From contig NZ_ACIS01000008.1 in NCBI RefSeq assembly GCF_000174355.1, forward strand, positions 62,001 to 126,000: a stretch of 64,000 nucleotides of DNA, read 5' to 3'. Made by a program: the position numbers and the translations under genes. The DNA is from Pseudogulbenkiania ferrooxidans 2002. Lineage in GTDB: Bacteria > Pseudomonadota > Gammaproteobacteria > Burkholderiales > Chromobacteriaceae. The notes below the pieces were generated by a model that worked only from the letters and a program-made list of their open reading frames with translations, had not been told where the DNA came from and did not search any database. Positions 18,563-27,635 of the stretch are shown piece after piece; position 1 is the first letter of the stretch, and every line of letters begins with the position of its first letter.

Positions 18563-20530
18563 ATGCATTCGCTTGCGCCCATTGTCCTCGTGTTGTTGAG
18601 CGCCGTCCTCGCCGTCACCCTGTGCCGAACCCTCAAGGTGCCGCCGATGCTGGGCTATCTGGTGGTGGGCTTTCTGGCGGGGCCGGGGGTGATGCAGCTG
18701 ATTCCGGACGGCGAGGAGACGGCCTTCCTGGGTGAGATCGGCATCGTGTTCATGATGTTCTCGATCGGGCTGGAATTTTCCCTGCCGAAGCTCAGGGCGA
18801 TGCGCCAGCTGGTGTTCGGCGTGGGCCTGGCGCAGGTGCTGGCGACCCTGCTGTTGATCGCCGGCGTGATCGGCGCGCTGTTCGATTCCGTGCTGGCGGG
18901 CTTTGCCGTGGGCGGGGCGCTGGCGATGTCGTCCACCGCGATCGTCAGCAAGCTGCTGACCGAGCGCCTGGAGCTCAACCAGCCGCACGGCCAGCTGGCG
19001 ATCGGCGTGCTGCTGTTCCAGGACCTGGCGGTGGTGCCGCTGCTGATCCTGCTACCGGCCTTCGCCGGCGGCAGCGCCACGCTGGGCATGGATCTCGGCC
19101 TGGCGGCGCTGAAGGTGGTGGCGGTGATGGCGCTGTTGCTGTCCTTCGGCCAACGTCTGATGCGGCCGTGGTTCCACCTGGTGGCGCGGCAGCGTTCGGG
19201 CGAGCTGTTCATGATCAACGTGCTGTTGGTGACGCTGGGGGTGGCCTACCTCACCGAGCTGTCCGGGCTGAGCCTGGCGTTGGGGGCCTTCGTCGCCGGC
19301 ATGTTGATCTCGGAGACCGAATACCGCTACCAGGTGGAAGAGGATATCAAGCCCTTCCGCGACATCCTGTTGGGTTTCTTCTTCATCACTGTCGGCATGC
19401 GCGTGCAGTTGCCGGTGCTGTACACCCACGCCGGCGAAGTGCTGCTGCTGGTGGCGCTGCTGGTACCGGTCAAGCTCGGCATCGTGTTCGGGCTGGCGCG
19501 CGCCTTCGGCCACAAGGCCAACGACGCCATGCGCGGCGCGCTGGCGCTGGCACAGGGCGGCGAATTCGGCTTCGTGCTGCTGGCGCTGTCGGGCAAGCTC
19601 GGGCTGATCGGGGCGCAGACCGAGCAGGCCGCCATCGCCGCCATCCTGCTGTCGATGCTGGTGGCGCCGTTCCTGATCCTGCACGGCGACAAGATCACCC
19701 GCCGCCTGATCAAGCAGGACTGGATGATGCAGGCGCTGAACCTGCACCAGATGCTGGTGGAGAGCATGTCGAAGAGCGATCACGTGCTGATCTGCGGCTA
19801 CGGCCGCAGCGGCCAGGTGCTGGCGCGCCTGCTGGAAACCGAATCGATTCCGTTCTTCGCGCTCGACCTCGACCCGGACCGGGTGCGCGAGGCGGGCGAG
19901 GCGGGCGACCCGGTGGTGTTCGGCGACGCCGGCAAGAAGGAGGTGCTGATCGCCGCCGGCCTGATGCGCGCCAAGGCGGTGGTGGTGACCTTCGCCGATA
20001 CCCACGCCGCCTTGCGCATCCTCAACATGGTGCAGTCCTTGCGCAGCGACCTGCCGGTGATCGTGCGCACCGTCGACGACAGCGACATGGACGTGCTGCG
20101 CCGCGCCGGCGCCGACGAGGTGGTGGCCGAGGTGATGGAGGGCAGCCTGATGCTGGCGACCCAGGCACTGATGGTGACCGGGGTGCCGCTGAGCCGCGTG
20201 TTGCGCCGCATCCGCGCGGTGCGCGAGGAGCGCTACAGCCTGTTCAAGGGTTTCTTCCGCGGCGCCAGCGACGACGCCGAGGGGCTGGACGAGGCGCAGT
20301 TGCCGCGCCTCTTGAGCATCCAGGTGTGCGCCGGGGCGGCGGCCATCGGCCATTCGCTGGGCGAGATCAGGCTGGACGATCTGGGGGTGGAGCTGAAGGC
20401 GGTGCGCCGTCACCACATCCGCCGCAGCGAGGTCGAGCCGGAGTTCGAGGTGATGCAGGACGACGTGCTGGTGGTGCTGGGCACGCCGGAGCAGCTGGCG
20501 CTGGCGGAGACGCGCGTGCTGCAGGGCTGA
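18563..20530 (+). CDS. CPA2 family monovalent cation:proton antiporter (KefB/YbaL-like)
   Basis: A 655-residue inner-membrane antiporter. About 12 helices occupy residues 1-385 (Na/H exchanger domain, LGYLVVGFLAGPG near the N-terminus), followed by a TrkA-N nucleotide-binding domain (about 405-525, starting HVLICGYGRSGQV) and a TrkA-C domain (about 560-650). This matches KefB/KefC/YbaL, potassium or sodium exporters controlled by nucleotide or thiol ligands. The ATG at 18563 gives a short normal N-terminus. It is divergent from kdsD. Confidence 0.88.
   Translation: MHSLAPIVLVLLSAVLAVTLCRTLKVPPMLGYLVVGFLAGPGVMQLIPDGEETAFLGEIGIVFMMFSIGLEFSLPKLRAMRQLVFGVGLAQVLATLLLIAGVIGALFDSVLAGFAVGGALAMSSTAIVSKLLTERLELNQPHGQLAIGVLLFQDLAVVPLLILLPAFAGGSATLGMDLGLAALKVVAVMALLLSFGQRLMRPWFHLVARQRSGELFMINVLLVTLGVAYLTELSGLSLALGAFVAGMLISETEYRYQVEEDIKPFRDILLGFFFITVGMRVQLPVLYTHAGEVLLLVALLVPVKLGIVFGLARAFGHKANDAMRGALALAQGGEFGFVLLALSGKLGLIGAQTEQAAIAAILLSMLVAPFLILHGDKITRRLIKQDWMMQALNLHQMLVESMSKSDHVLICGYGRSGQVLARLLETESIPFFALDLDPDRVREAGEAGDPVVFGDAGKKEVLIAAGLMRAKAVVVTFADTHAALRILNMVQSLRSDLPVIVRTVDDSDMDVLRRAGADEVVAEVMEGSLMLATQALMVTGVPLSRVLRRIRAVREERYSLFKGFFRGASDDAEGLDEAQLPRLLSIQVCAGAAAIGHSLGEIRLDDLGVELKAVRRHHIRRSEVEPEFEVMQDDVLVVLGTPEQLALAETRVLQG
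19144..19154 (+). repeat. CTTCGGCCAAC word inside the CPA2 antiporter gene
   Basis: Read in the gene as Phe-Gly-Gln. Confidence 0.6.
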
Positions 20531-20686
20531 GCGCTGGCGGATAAAGCGACGGCACCGCCTCGGCCAGGTCCTGTGCCGTGCCGCGTGCCATGGGGGCGGC
20601 TGCGCCTGGTCGAATCAGTCCGGCTGGAACCGGCCGGGCGGCGTTGGCGACGACGGCTCTGACGCGCGCCGAGGCTGTCGGCCCGG

Positions 20687-20697
20687 CTTCGGCCAAC
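20687..20697 (+). repeat. CTTCGGCCAAC word, intergenic copy
   Basis: One of 16 copies in the window of the candidate uptake-type word. This copy lies between two convergent genes, 35 bases from the asmA terminator. Confidence 0.7.
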
Positions 20698-20730
20698 CTT
20701 TGCGGTGAATGGAAGGCGGGGTACGGGGGC

Positions 20731-20767
20731 AAAAAGGCCGCAACGGTTTATCCGGTGCCGCCTTTGT
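20731..20767 (-). terminator. Intrinsic terminator of the AsmA gene
   Basis: On the minus strand a hairpin of 12 base pairs with two mismatches (arms 20752-20765 and 20733-20746, loop TTTAT region 20747-20751) is followed by TTTTT. It lies just after the AsmA stop codon. Confidence 0.75.
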
Positions 20768-20777
20768 CTTGCCATCG

Positions 20778-22931
20778 TTACGGCAGGATGGTGGTGATCT
20801 GCTTCTTCAACTGCTGCTTCAGCGCGTCCTGCTTCTCGCTCTCGGTCTTCTTGCCCTTGACCATGGCGTTGAAGTCGAGCGCGTACACCGGCGAGTTGAT
20901 CGGCCCGGTGATCTTGAGCGGCACGTTGACGCCCTTGAGCCGGCTGAACTCGTGCGGGTTGGCCTGCACGTCGAGGGTGTAGTCGATGATGCTCTGGATC
21001 AGGTCGAGCTTGCCACCGCCGCTGACGTTGACCAGCTGCGACGCCAGCTTCAGGTCCTGGTTGCGCGCCACGCCCTGTTCCAGCTGCAGGCTGGCCGACA
21101 GCGTGGAGAAGGTGGTCTTCTGGTTGGGGTTGGCCGCCCCGTTCCACTGCTTGAGCTCTGAGGGCAGGTTCTTCAGCGCCGCCACCAGGTCGATGCCGCT
21201 CAGCGCCCCCTTGTTGAGACTCATCGCCACCGTACCGCTCATGGTGTTGCGCAGCTCGGCGAACGAGGTGCCCTGCGCCCGGACGTCCACCTCGCCGCTG
21301 CCGACGCCGTCCAGCCTGCTGAAGTTGAACAGGTCGAGCAACAGCGGACGGATGTGCATGGCGTTGAGCTTCTGCTTCAGTTCCAGCTTCGGCTTCTGTT
21401 CGCGCTGCAGCCGCACGCTGCCTTCCAGGCGCCCCTGGTAGATGCTGGCGCTCAGCTGGTCCAGCGCCAGCTGCTGCGGCGTGGCCAGCACGCTGGCGGT
21501 GACGTCGTTGACGCGGAAGCGGCCGAAGGCCAGTTCGCCGATGGTGACCTTGCCGCTCAGGTCGACGTAGTCGAGCCAGTCGAGCGGGATCGGCCGGGTG
21601 TCCTGGAACAGCGCCACCGCGGCGTTGTCCTTGCTCTCCGGCAGGTAGCGGTTGAGGTCGAGCTTGCCGATGGTGACGGTGGCCTCGTGGCGCGGTTTGA
21701 GGAAGCCGTACTGGCTCACCGTGATCGCCATGTCCGAGCCGTCCAGCGTGCCGGCCACGCGCAGATTGAGCTGGTCGTCGTCGAGGGTGCCGTCGAGCGC
21801 GCCGTCCATCTTGGCGACCAGCTGGCCGCGCGGCAGCAGCGGAGTGACCACCTGCGCCATCAGCGACAAGGGCTGCATGCGGATCTGGTTCATGCCCAGC
21901 AGGGTGAACGGGGCGTTCAGCTTGAGGTTGATGCGCTGGCGGCCGACGCTCCAGCTGAAGTCGCCCGCCATGTGGTCGGCGTTGAGACCGGCCTCGTCGA
22001 GCTTGACGTTGTCGAAGCGGGCCACGGCTTCGTAGTGGGTCTGGCCGTAGGTCAGCTGGCCGTCGAGGGTGGCCAACGGCGTGGTGATTTCCTTGAAGCT
22101 GGCGCTGAACGCCGGCACGCGCAGGGTGAAGCCGCTCTTGGGGTTGTCGCTGCTCAGGGTCAGCGCCAGCTGCTCGCCGGTGGCCTGCAGGGCGGCGAAG
22201 TTGAGGCGCAGCAGGCCGTTGGCGTTGAGCTTGCTTTCGCCCAGCCCTTCCACTTCGGACATCACCACCGCCTGCAGCTGGCTCAGCGTGACCTGGTCGT
22301 CCTGGATCGTCAGCGGCGTCTCCAGCGCCAGCCGCAGCGGACGCCTGCCGCCGCTGAGCAGGGCGCCGACGCTGAGGTGGGCGTCGCCGCGCAGGCCGTC
22401 GGCATCCAGGCTGAGCGTGTTCAGGGTCTGGTGGTGCTGGGTCGATTCGTCGAGATAATCGAGTTCGCTCTCGCGCAGGCGTAGCGTGTCGAGCTTGACG
22501 CGGAAGCGGCCGGTATCGCGGCGCTGGAACAGGTCGGCGATGGACAGGCTGCTGTCGGGGTGGCGCACCACCTGTACCTTGAGGCCGTCGACGCGCAGCT
22601 TGCTTACCTCGAGTTCGCCAAACAGCAGCGGCAGCCAGGCTAGGCGCGCTTCCAGATGGTCGACGGTGATGGCGGGGGTGGCGTTGCCGGGTTGGCTGAT
22701 GTCGATGCGGTCGATGTCGAGGCCGGGGAAGGGCAGCACGTGCGGCTTGATCGCGCCGCGGACGGTGACGTTGCGGTGTTGTTCCTGCAGCACGCGGCCC
22801 AGCGTTTCGCGCACGGCGTGTTCGTCGAACTTCCAGAGGATCAGCGATTGCACCACGACCAGCAAGGTCAGCAGCGTGAGGAGACTATAGACGGTAATAC
22901 GGAGCCAAAGCCGGCCGGAGTTCCATTTCAT
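20778..22931 (-). CDS. AsmA family protein
   Basis: A 717-residue protein anchored by one N-terminal helix (about residues 9-29) with a long periplasmic beta-rich body and the AsmA C-terminal segment near residues 560-690 (SRLDGVGSGEVDVRAQGTSF and following). Members are thought to help carry phospholipid between membranes or affect outer-membrane assembly; the exact role here is unknown. It has its own terminator and is next to tRNA-Gly. Confidence 0.88.
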   Translation of the reverse strand: MKWNSGRLWLRITVYSLLTLLTLLVVVQSLILWKFDEHAVRETLGRVLQEQHRNVTVRGAIKPHVLPFPGLDIDRIDISQPGNATPAITVDHLEARLAWLPLLFGELEVSKLRVDGLKVQVVRHPDSSLSIADLFQRRDTGRFRVKLDTLRLRESELDYLDESTQHHQTLNTLSLDADGLRGDAHLSVGALLSGGRRPLRLALETPLTIQDDQVTLSQLQAVVMSEVEGLGESKLNANGLLRLNFAALQATGEQLALTLSSDNPKSGFTLRVPAFSASFKEITTPLATLDGQLTYGQTHYEAVARFDNVKLDEAGLNADHMAGDFSWSVGRQRINLKLNAPFTLLGMNQIRMQPLSLMAQVVTPLLPRGQLVAKMDGALDGTLDDDQLNLRVAGTLDGSDMAITVSQYGFLKPRHEATVTIGKLDLNRYLPESKDNAAVALFQDTRPIPLDWLDYVDLSGKVTIGELAFGRFRVNDVTASVLATPQQLALDQLSASIYQGRLEGSVRLQREQKPKLELKQKLNAMHIRPLLLDLFNFSRLDGVGSGEVDVRAQGTSFAELRNTMSGTVAMSLNKGALSGIDLVAALKNLPSELKQWNGAANPNQKTTFSTLSASLQLEQGVARNQDLKLASQLVNVSGGGKLDLIQSIIDYTLDVQANPHEFSRLKGVNVPLKITGPINSPVYALDFNAMVKGKKTESEKQDALKQQLKKQITTILP

Positions 22932-22991
22932 GCGTTCTGCTCGGTGGGGGCCTGGGCGTCATCGAGTGACTGGGCGGCAAAGGACGTGTCG

Positions 22992-23065
22992 TGGAGCGGG
23001 TGAAGGGAATCGAACCCTCGTCGTAAGCTTGGGAAGCTTCTGCTCTACCATTGAGCTACACCCGC
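22992..23065 (-). tRNA. tRNA-Gly (CCC)
   Basis: A 74-base cloverleaf read on the minus strand with acceptor GCGGGTG pairing CACCCGC, D-arm GCTC/GAGC, anticodon loop TTCCCAA (anticodon CCC), T-arm GAGGGTTCGATTCCCTT and an encoded CCA end. The closing pair of the anticodon stem is a G-A mismatch. It closely resembles E. coli glyU. Confidence 0.95.
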
Positions 23066-23149
23066 GCACTTGCTTTGAGCGTGCGAATGTAGCCGGTTTT
23101 GCCGGGCTTGGCAAGCTGAATCAGGACGCAGGGGAGTGCGGATTCCCGT

Positions 23150-23881
23150 TCAAACGGTCAGCCCTCGTGGCATGGACATGGGCAGGTTGCGCGCCGGCAC
23201 CGGCGCCAACAGCTCCATCTGTTGTCGATCGAGTATGTGTATGTGCTTTCCCGATACCGATATCACGCCGGTATCCGAAAGCTCTCGCAGCACCCGGGAG
23301 AAGGTTTCCGGCGTCAAGCTGAGCCGTGAGGCGATCAAGTTCTTGTTGGTCAGCAGTTCCACGGTGTCGGCATCATTCTGCCGGCTGCTCTGTCTTATCA
23401 GAAATTGGACCATCCTCTGCTTGGCCGAGAAGAGGCTGTAACTTTCGATATCGGCCATCAGGGTGTAGAACTGCCTTCCCATGCAGGTCATGATCTCGCG
23501 CGCAAAGGAAAAATTTTCCTGTGCAATTTGCATAATCGGTTCTGGCCGGGTCAGCAGTAGCATGGCGTCATCGGTTGTCAGCGCGTTGGTCAGGAAAGGC
23601 TTGTTCAACAGCATTTCACCAATGCCGAAACACTTGTTGCTATCCAGGAGCGCGACGACCTTTTCCCCTCCGTTCAGAAACAGGCAGGTCAGGGATACTT
23701 GGCCATAGACAATCCAGTACACGCCGTGGGAAACATCTCCGCGCTGAACGACCGTCGTGTCTTTCTTGAGCCTGATGCATTTTGTGGCGGCCGCCACCCG
23801 CTCGAGCTGTGCGTTATCCAAGGCTTGATAAAGCGAGGCGTGGGTCAGGATGCCCTTCAAGTTGTGCTCAGAATATGACAT
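23150..23881 (-). CDS. Crp/Fnr family transcriptional regulator
   Basis: A 243-residue regulator with a cyclic-nucleotide-like sensor fold (about residues 20-130) and a winged helix-turn-helix (about 155-225). The recognition helix has ETFSR, the same E-x-x-S-R contact set as FNR, predicting binding to TTGAT-N4-ATCAA. A perfect such site lies 70 bases upstream. The N-terminal cysteine cluster of FNR is absent, so it is not an iron-sulphur oxygen sensor; a DNR/NNR-like (NO, heme) or other sensor is possible. GC content is clearly lower than in neighbours (about 50 percent over a sampled 60 bases), suggesting transfer. ATG at 23881 is preceded by a G-rich ribosome site. Confidence 0.87.
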   Translation of the reverse strand: MSYSEHNLKGILTHASLYQALDNAQLERVAAATKCIRLKKDTTVVQRGDVSHGVYWIVYGQVSLTCLFLNGGEKVVALLDSNKCFGIGEMLLNKPFLTNALTTDDAMLLLTRPEPIMQIAQENFSFAREIMTCMGRQFYTLMADIESYSLFSAKQRMVQFLIRQSSRQNDADTVELLTNKNLIASRLSLTPETFSRVLRELSDTGVISVSGKHIHILDRQQMELLAPVPARNLPMSMPRGLTV

Positions 23882-23950
23882 GCAATCACCCCCCCTTGCC
23901 GATGCAAAATTTCCCATTTGCAACTCTGACACCGACTCGCCGGTAGGCTG

Positions 23951-23964
23951 TTGATCACGATCAA
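23951..23964. promoter_or_regulatory. Perfect FNR/ANR/DNR-type box
   Basis: The sequence TTGATCACGATCAA is an exact TTGAT-N4-ATCAA palindrome. It lies 70 bases upstream of the Crp/Fnr gene start, between it and the LysR gene, and suggests autoregulation or control by an FNR/ANR protein. Confidence 0.75.
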
Positions 23965-24021
23965 ATCGGGTGGATTTCTGGCAACAGACAGAATGATCAA
24001 GGTCTTTCCGTGTGGAAAGTG

Positions 24022-24930
24022 CTACTCCGGCCGCGCCGGCGCGTGCGGCCGTTTCTCGCGCGCCAGGGCGACAAAATGCGCCAAGGCCACCGAGTGCTGG
24101 TCCTGCCGGTAGGCAATGCCGATCGGCGCGGCGGGAACGGGGGCCGTGATCGGCACGTAGCGGACGCCTTCGGTGCGGATTTGGCTCACGGAACGGGGCA
24201 CGAGCGATATGCCGAAACCGGCGTCGATCATCGGGACGATCGAGGCAATCTGCGGCGCCTCCTGCCCGAGCCGGGGGCTGAAGCCGGCCTGGTGAAACGC
24301 CGAGATCAGGTTGTCGTAGAGCCCCGGGCTGATCGCGCGCGGAAACAGGATGAAGGTTTCCTCCGCCAGCGCGGACAGCGGCAGCGCTGCCTGCCGACTC
24401 AAGCGGTGCGCCGCGGGCAGCGCCACCAGCATGTCCTCTTCCACCAGCAACTGGGTGTTCAGGCCGTCCGCGCCGCCGATCGGCGGGCGCACGAAGGCGA
24501 CATCGATCTCGCCGCTGCGCAGTCCTTCCACCAGCAGCGCCGTGTTGCTTTGCTCCGGCAACAGCTGCACCCCTGGGTAGTGGGCGCGGTAATCGCGGAT
24601 CAGCGCCGTCACCTCCGGCTGGAAATAGGTGGCGCCGGCAAAGCCGATGCGGATGCGGCCGGCTTCTCCCCGCGAGAAGCGCTGGACGCTGTTTTTGGCG
24701 CGCTCGACCTGCTCCAGGATGGCACGGGCATCGCTCAGGAACGACGCCCCGGCTTCGGTCAGTTCCACCTTGCGCGTGAGACGCCGGAACAATGGCGTGC
24801 CGAGTTCCTGTTCGAGCTGGCGGATCTGCTGGCTCAGAGGGGGTTGCTGGATGCCAAGGCGCTCGGCGGCGCGGGTGAAATTCTGTTCCTCGGCGATGGC
24901 GATGAAATAGCGCAGATGACGGAGTTCCAT
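24022..24930 (-). CDS. LysR family transcriptional regulator (BenM/CatM/AlsR-like)
   Basis: A 302-residue regulator with the N-terminal helix-turn-helix (MELRHLRYFIAIAEEQNFTR, then RLGIQQPPLSQQIRQLE) and a periplasmic-binding-like effector domain (about residues 90-295). The N-terminal type resembles the BenM/AlsR branch, which often senses small organic acids or aromatics. It is divergent from a CoA-transferase gene, the probable target. The ATG at 24930 gives the canonical N-terminus. Confidence 0.88.
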   Translation of the reverse strand: MELRHLRYFIAIAEEQNFTRAAERLGIQQPPLSQQIRQLEQELGTPLFRRLTRKVELTEAGASFLSDARAILEQVERAKNSVQRFSRGEAGRIRIGFAGATYFQPEVTALIRDYRAHYPGVQLLPEQSNTALLVEGLRSGEIDVAFVRPPIGGADGLNTQLLVEEDMLVALPAAHRLSRQAALPLSALAEETFILFPRAISPGLYDNLISAFHQAGFSPRLGQEAPQIASIVPMIDAGFGISLVPRSVSQIRTEGVRYVPITAPVPAAPIGIAYRQDQHSVALAHFVALAREKRPHAPARPE

Positions 24931-25275
24931 GAGGGGCGGGGTCCTGGGCTGGGCGGGTCGGGTCACAGCGTTAACCATATATTTTAAATATGGAAATGGC
25001 AATTTCAATATATTGGATGTGTGCGATCCGGATGGCTACACTGCTCCGCAGACAGTTGGCGCACACGGCCTGGTGCACGGCGCTGCCGGTGGGGCCAGGG
25101 GCCCATCCGGCGCCTTGGCCGGCATGCGCCGGTGCCGGTGCCGTGGGCGCCGTGCGACTGTCTGGCCGCGGGCTTCGCCATAACAACACTTCATGCGATG
25201 CCGCGCGGCGCATCGGCGCCACGACCCGGGGTGGGGCGGGCGCCGGCAACACAGCCCATGAGGAGACAGCAAGGA
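24931..25275. promoter_or_regulatory. Divergent lysR/CoA-transferase control region
   Basis: The gap holds no gene. At 24970-25020 there is a markedly AT-rich block in a GC-rich surround, including the inverted repeat CCATAT-N7-ATATGG at 24975-24993, which contains the T-N11-A pattern of LysR sites. The remaining 250 bases up to the CoA-transferase start are GC-rich leader with no clear signal. Confidence 0.5.
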
Positions 25276-26769
25276 ATGTATCAAGACCGTATTCGTATGC
25301 GCGCGCTCAAGGATCGCGTCATGAGCGCCGACGAGGCCGCCACGCTGGTGCAGGATGGCATGGTGGTCGGCATGAGCGGGTTCACCCGCGCCGGCGACGC
25401 CAAGGACATGCCGGTGGCCCTGGCCAAGCGGGCCCGGGAACAGCCGATGAAGATCACCCTGATCACCGGCGCCTCGCTCGGACACGATTCGGACAAGGCG
25501 CTCACCGAGGCCGGTCTGCTGGCGCGGCGGCTGCCGTTCCAGGTGGACGCCACGTTGCGTTCGGCCATCAATCGCGGCGAGGTGATGTTCGTCGACCAGC
25601 ACCTGTCCGAGACTGTGGAGTTCCTGCGCGCCGGGCAGTTCGGCCGGCTCGACGTCGCGGTGATCGAGGCGGTGGCGATCAGCGAGGACGGCAGCATCGT
25701 GCCGAGCTCGTCGGTCGGCAACTCCGCGAGCTTCGCGATCCTGGCGGACAAGGTCATCGTCGAGATCAACCTGGCGCAGCCGGTCGAATTCGAGGGCATG
25801 CACGACATCTGGATTCCGGGTCATCGTCCGCACCGCGAGCCGCTGCCCATCGTCAACGTCTCGGACCGCGTGGGACGCCCCACGGTCAAGATTCCGCCGG
25901 AGAAGATCGCCGCCATCATCATCACCGACACGCCGGACAGCGCCTCCACGGTGCAGCCGGCTGACGCGGAAACCCAGGCCATCGCCAATCACCTGATCGA
26001 GTTTTTCACGCACGAGGTCAAGCGCGGGCGGATGCCGGCGCGCCTGCCGGCGATCCAGTCCGGCATTGGCACCATCGCCAACGCGGTGCTGAAGGGTTTT
26101 TTGCAGTCGCCGTTCGAGCACCTGACGATGTATTCCGAGGTGCTGCAGGATTCCACCTTCGAACTGATGGACGCGGGCAAGATGGATTTTGCCTCCGGTT
26201 CGTCCATTACCGTGTCGCGGCCGATGCAGCAGCAGGTGTTCCAGAACCTGGCGCGCTACCGCGACAAGCTGGTGCTGCGGCCGCAGGAGGTGAGCAACCA
26301 TCCCGAGGTGATCCGTCGCCTGGGGCTGATCGCGCTCAACACCGCGCTGGAGGCGGACATCTACGGCAACGTCAACTCCACCCACGTCTACGGCACGCAC
26401 ATGATGAACGGCATCGGCGGCTCGGGCGATTTCGCGCGCAACGCCTCCCTGGCGATTTTCGCCACCAAGTCGGTGGCCAAGGGCGGCAAGGTGTCGAGCA
26501 TCGTGCCGATGGTGCCGCACGTGGATCACAACGAGCACGACGTCGACCTCATCGTCACGGAACAAGGACTGGCCGACCTGCGCACGCTGGCGCCGCGTGA
26601 ACGGGTCAAGCTGATCGTGGAGAACTGCGCGCATCCGGCCTACCGCGACCTGCTGCGCGACTACTACCGGGACGCCCTGAAATACGGCGGCCAGACCCCG
26701 CACGCGCTGGAGCGCGCCTACGAGATGCATATCCGCTTGCGCGACAGCGGTTCGATGCTGCCCCGGTGA
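25276..26769 (+). CDS. Acetyl-CoA hydrolase/transferase family protein (succinyl-CoA:acetate CoA-transferase-like)
   Basis: A 497-residue cytoplasmic enzyme that should move CoA between short carboxylates such as acetate and succinate, or hydrolyse acetyl-CoA. Visible features are the N-terminal half with GMSGFTRAGDAKDMP, and in the C-terminal half the ALEADIYGNVNSTHV segment carrying the family's catalytic glutamate, plus the CoA-loop MMNGIGGSGDF. AGGAG at 25261-25265 with a suitable spacing supports the ATG at 25276. Likely controlled by the divergent LysR regulator. Exact acceptor acid is not determinable. Confidence 0.9.
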   Translation: MYQDRIRMRALKDRVMSADEAATLVQDGMVVGMSGFTRAGDAKDMPVALAKRAREQPMKITLITGASLGHDSDKALTEAGLLARRLPFQVDATLRSAINRGEVMFVDQHLSETVEFLRAGQFGRLDVAVIEAVAISEDGSIVPSSSVGNSASFAILADKVIVEINLAQPVEFEGMHDIWIPGHRPHREPLPIVNVSDRVGRPTVKIPPEKIAAIIITDTPDSASTVQPADAETQAIANHLIEFFTHEVKRGRMPARLPAIQSGIGTIANAVLKGFLQSPFEHLTMYSEVLQDSTFELMDAGKMDFASGSSITVSRPMQQQVFQNLARYRDKLVLRPQEVSNHPEVIRRLGLIALNTALEADIYGNVNSTHVYGTHMMNGIGGSGDFARNASLAIFATKSVAKGGKVSSIVPMVPHVDHNEHDVDLIVTEQGLADLRTLAPRERVKLIVENCAHPAYRDLLRDYYRDALKYGGQTPHALERAYEMHIRLRDSGSMLPR

Positions 26770-26819
26770 GGACGACGGCGCGTTGACCATCGCGCGGGGC
26801 GCGGCGCTTTCCTGTTGTG

Positions 26820-27635
26820 TCAGTGTCCTGCGCTCGGTGGCGGGGCGGTCTCGGCCGCGGCGCCTTCCGTCGGCTGCCAGGCGCTCAGCCGCCGTTGCAG
26901 GCGCTCGAACAGCTGGTCGCAGCAGATGGCCAGCAGTGCCACCAGCACCGCGCCCTGGATGACGTAGGCGGTATTGAAGCCGCTCAGGCCGACGATGATG
27001 GGCGAGCCCAGGGTCTTGGCGCCCACCGTCGAGGCGATGGTGGCGGTGCCGATGTTGATCACCACCGAGGTGCGCACGCCGGCCAGGATTACCGGGGCGG
27101 CCAGCGGCAACTCCACCCGCCACAGCGCCTGCCAGGGGGCGAACCCCAGCCCCTGCGCCACTTCGCGCGTCGCAGCCGGCACCGCGTCGAGCCCGGCCAG
27201 GGTGCCCTGGGCGATCGGCAGCACGCCGTACAGCACCAGGGCGATCAGTGCCGGCGCTTCGCCGAAGCCGATCAGCGGCGCTGCCACCGCCAGCACCGCG
27301 ACCGGCGGGAAAGACTGGCTCATCGCCAGCAGCGATTCCAACAGCGGCCGGAACGCCCGGCCGGCGGGGCGGCAGACCGCGAGGCCGAGCACGCTCCCCG
27401 CCACGATGGCGACGGCGCTGGACGCCGCCACCAGCGAGACGTGGGCCAGCACCAGCGCGGCAAAACTGTCTTGCTGGTAGATGGGGCGGTCCAGTTCGGG
27501 AAACAGCGCGGCGAACAGCGGGCGCAAGGCCGGCATGCCCAGGGTCAGCGCCAGCAGCGCGGCGAGGCTGCACGACAGCGGCGTGCATGCCCACCGTCGC
27601 AGGGTCTTCGGCCAACCTTGAGGTCGCCTGCTCAT
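26820..27635 (-). CDS. Osmoprotectant ABC transporter permease (YehW/OpuCD-like)
   Basis: A 271-residue inner-membrane permease with about six helices and the binding-protein-dependent transport loop ([20 protein letters not shown]). It overlaps the ATPase gene by four bases (ATGA) and is the last gene of the four-gene operon. Similar pairs of unequal permeases occur in the YehWXYZ and OpuC systems for glycine betaine and related compounds. The C-terminus is a short unstructured tail. A CTTCGGCCAAC word covers codons near the start (27606-27616). Confidence 0.88.
   Translation of the reverse strand: MSRRPQGWPKTLRRWACTPLSCSLAALLALTLGMPALRPLFAALFPELDRPIYQQDSFAALVLAHVSLVAASSAVAIVAGSVLGLAVCRPAGRAFRPLLESLLAMSQSFPPVAVLAVAAPLIGFGEAPALIALVLYGVLPIAQGTLAGLDAVPAATREVAQGLGFAPWQALWRVELPLAAPVILAGVRTSVVINIGTATIASTVGAKTLGSPIIVGLSGFNTAYVIQGAVLVALLAICCDQLFERLQRRLSAWQPTEGAAAETAPPPSAGH
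27606..27616 (+). repeat. CTTCGGCCAAC word inside an ABC permease gene
   Basis: Read in the gene (minus strand) as Trp-Pro-Lys, a fourth reading frame. Confidence 0.6.
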
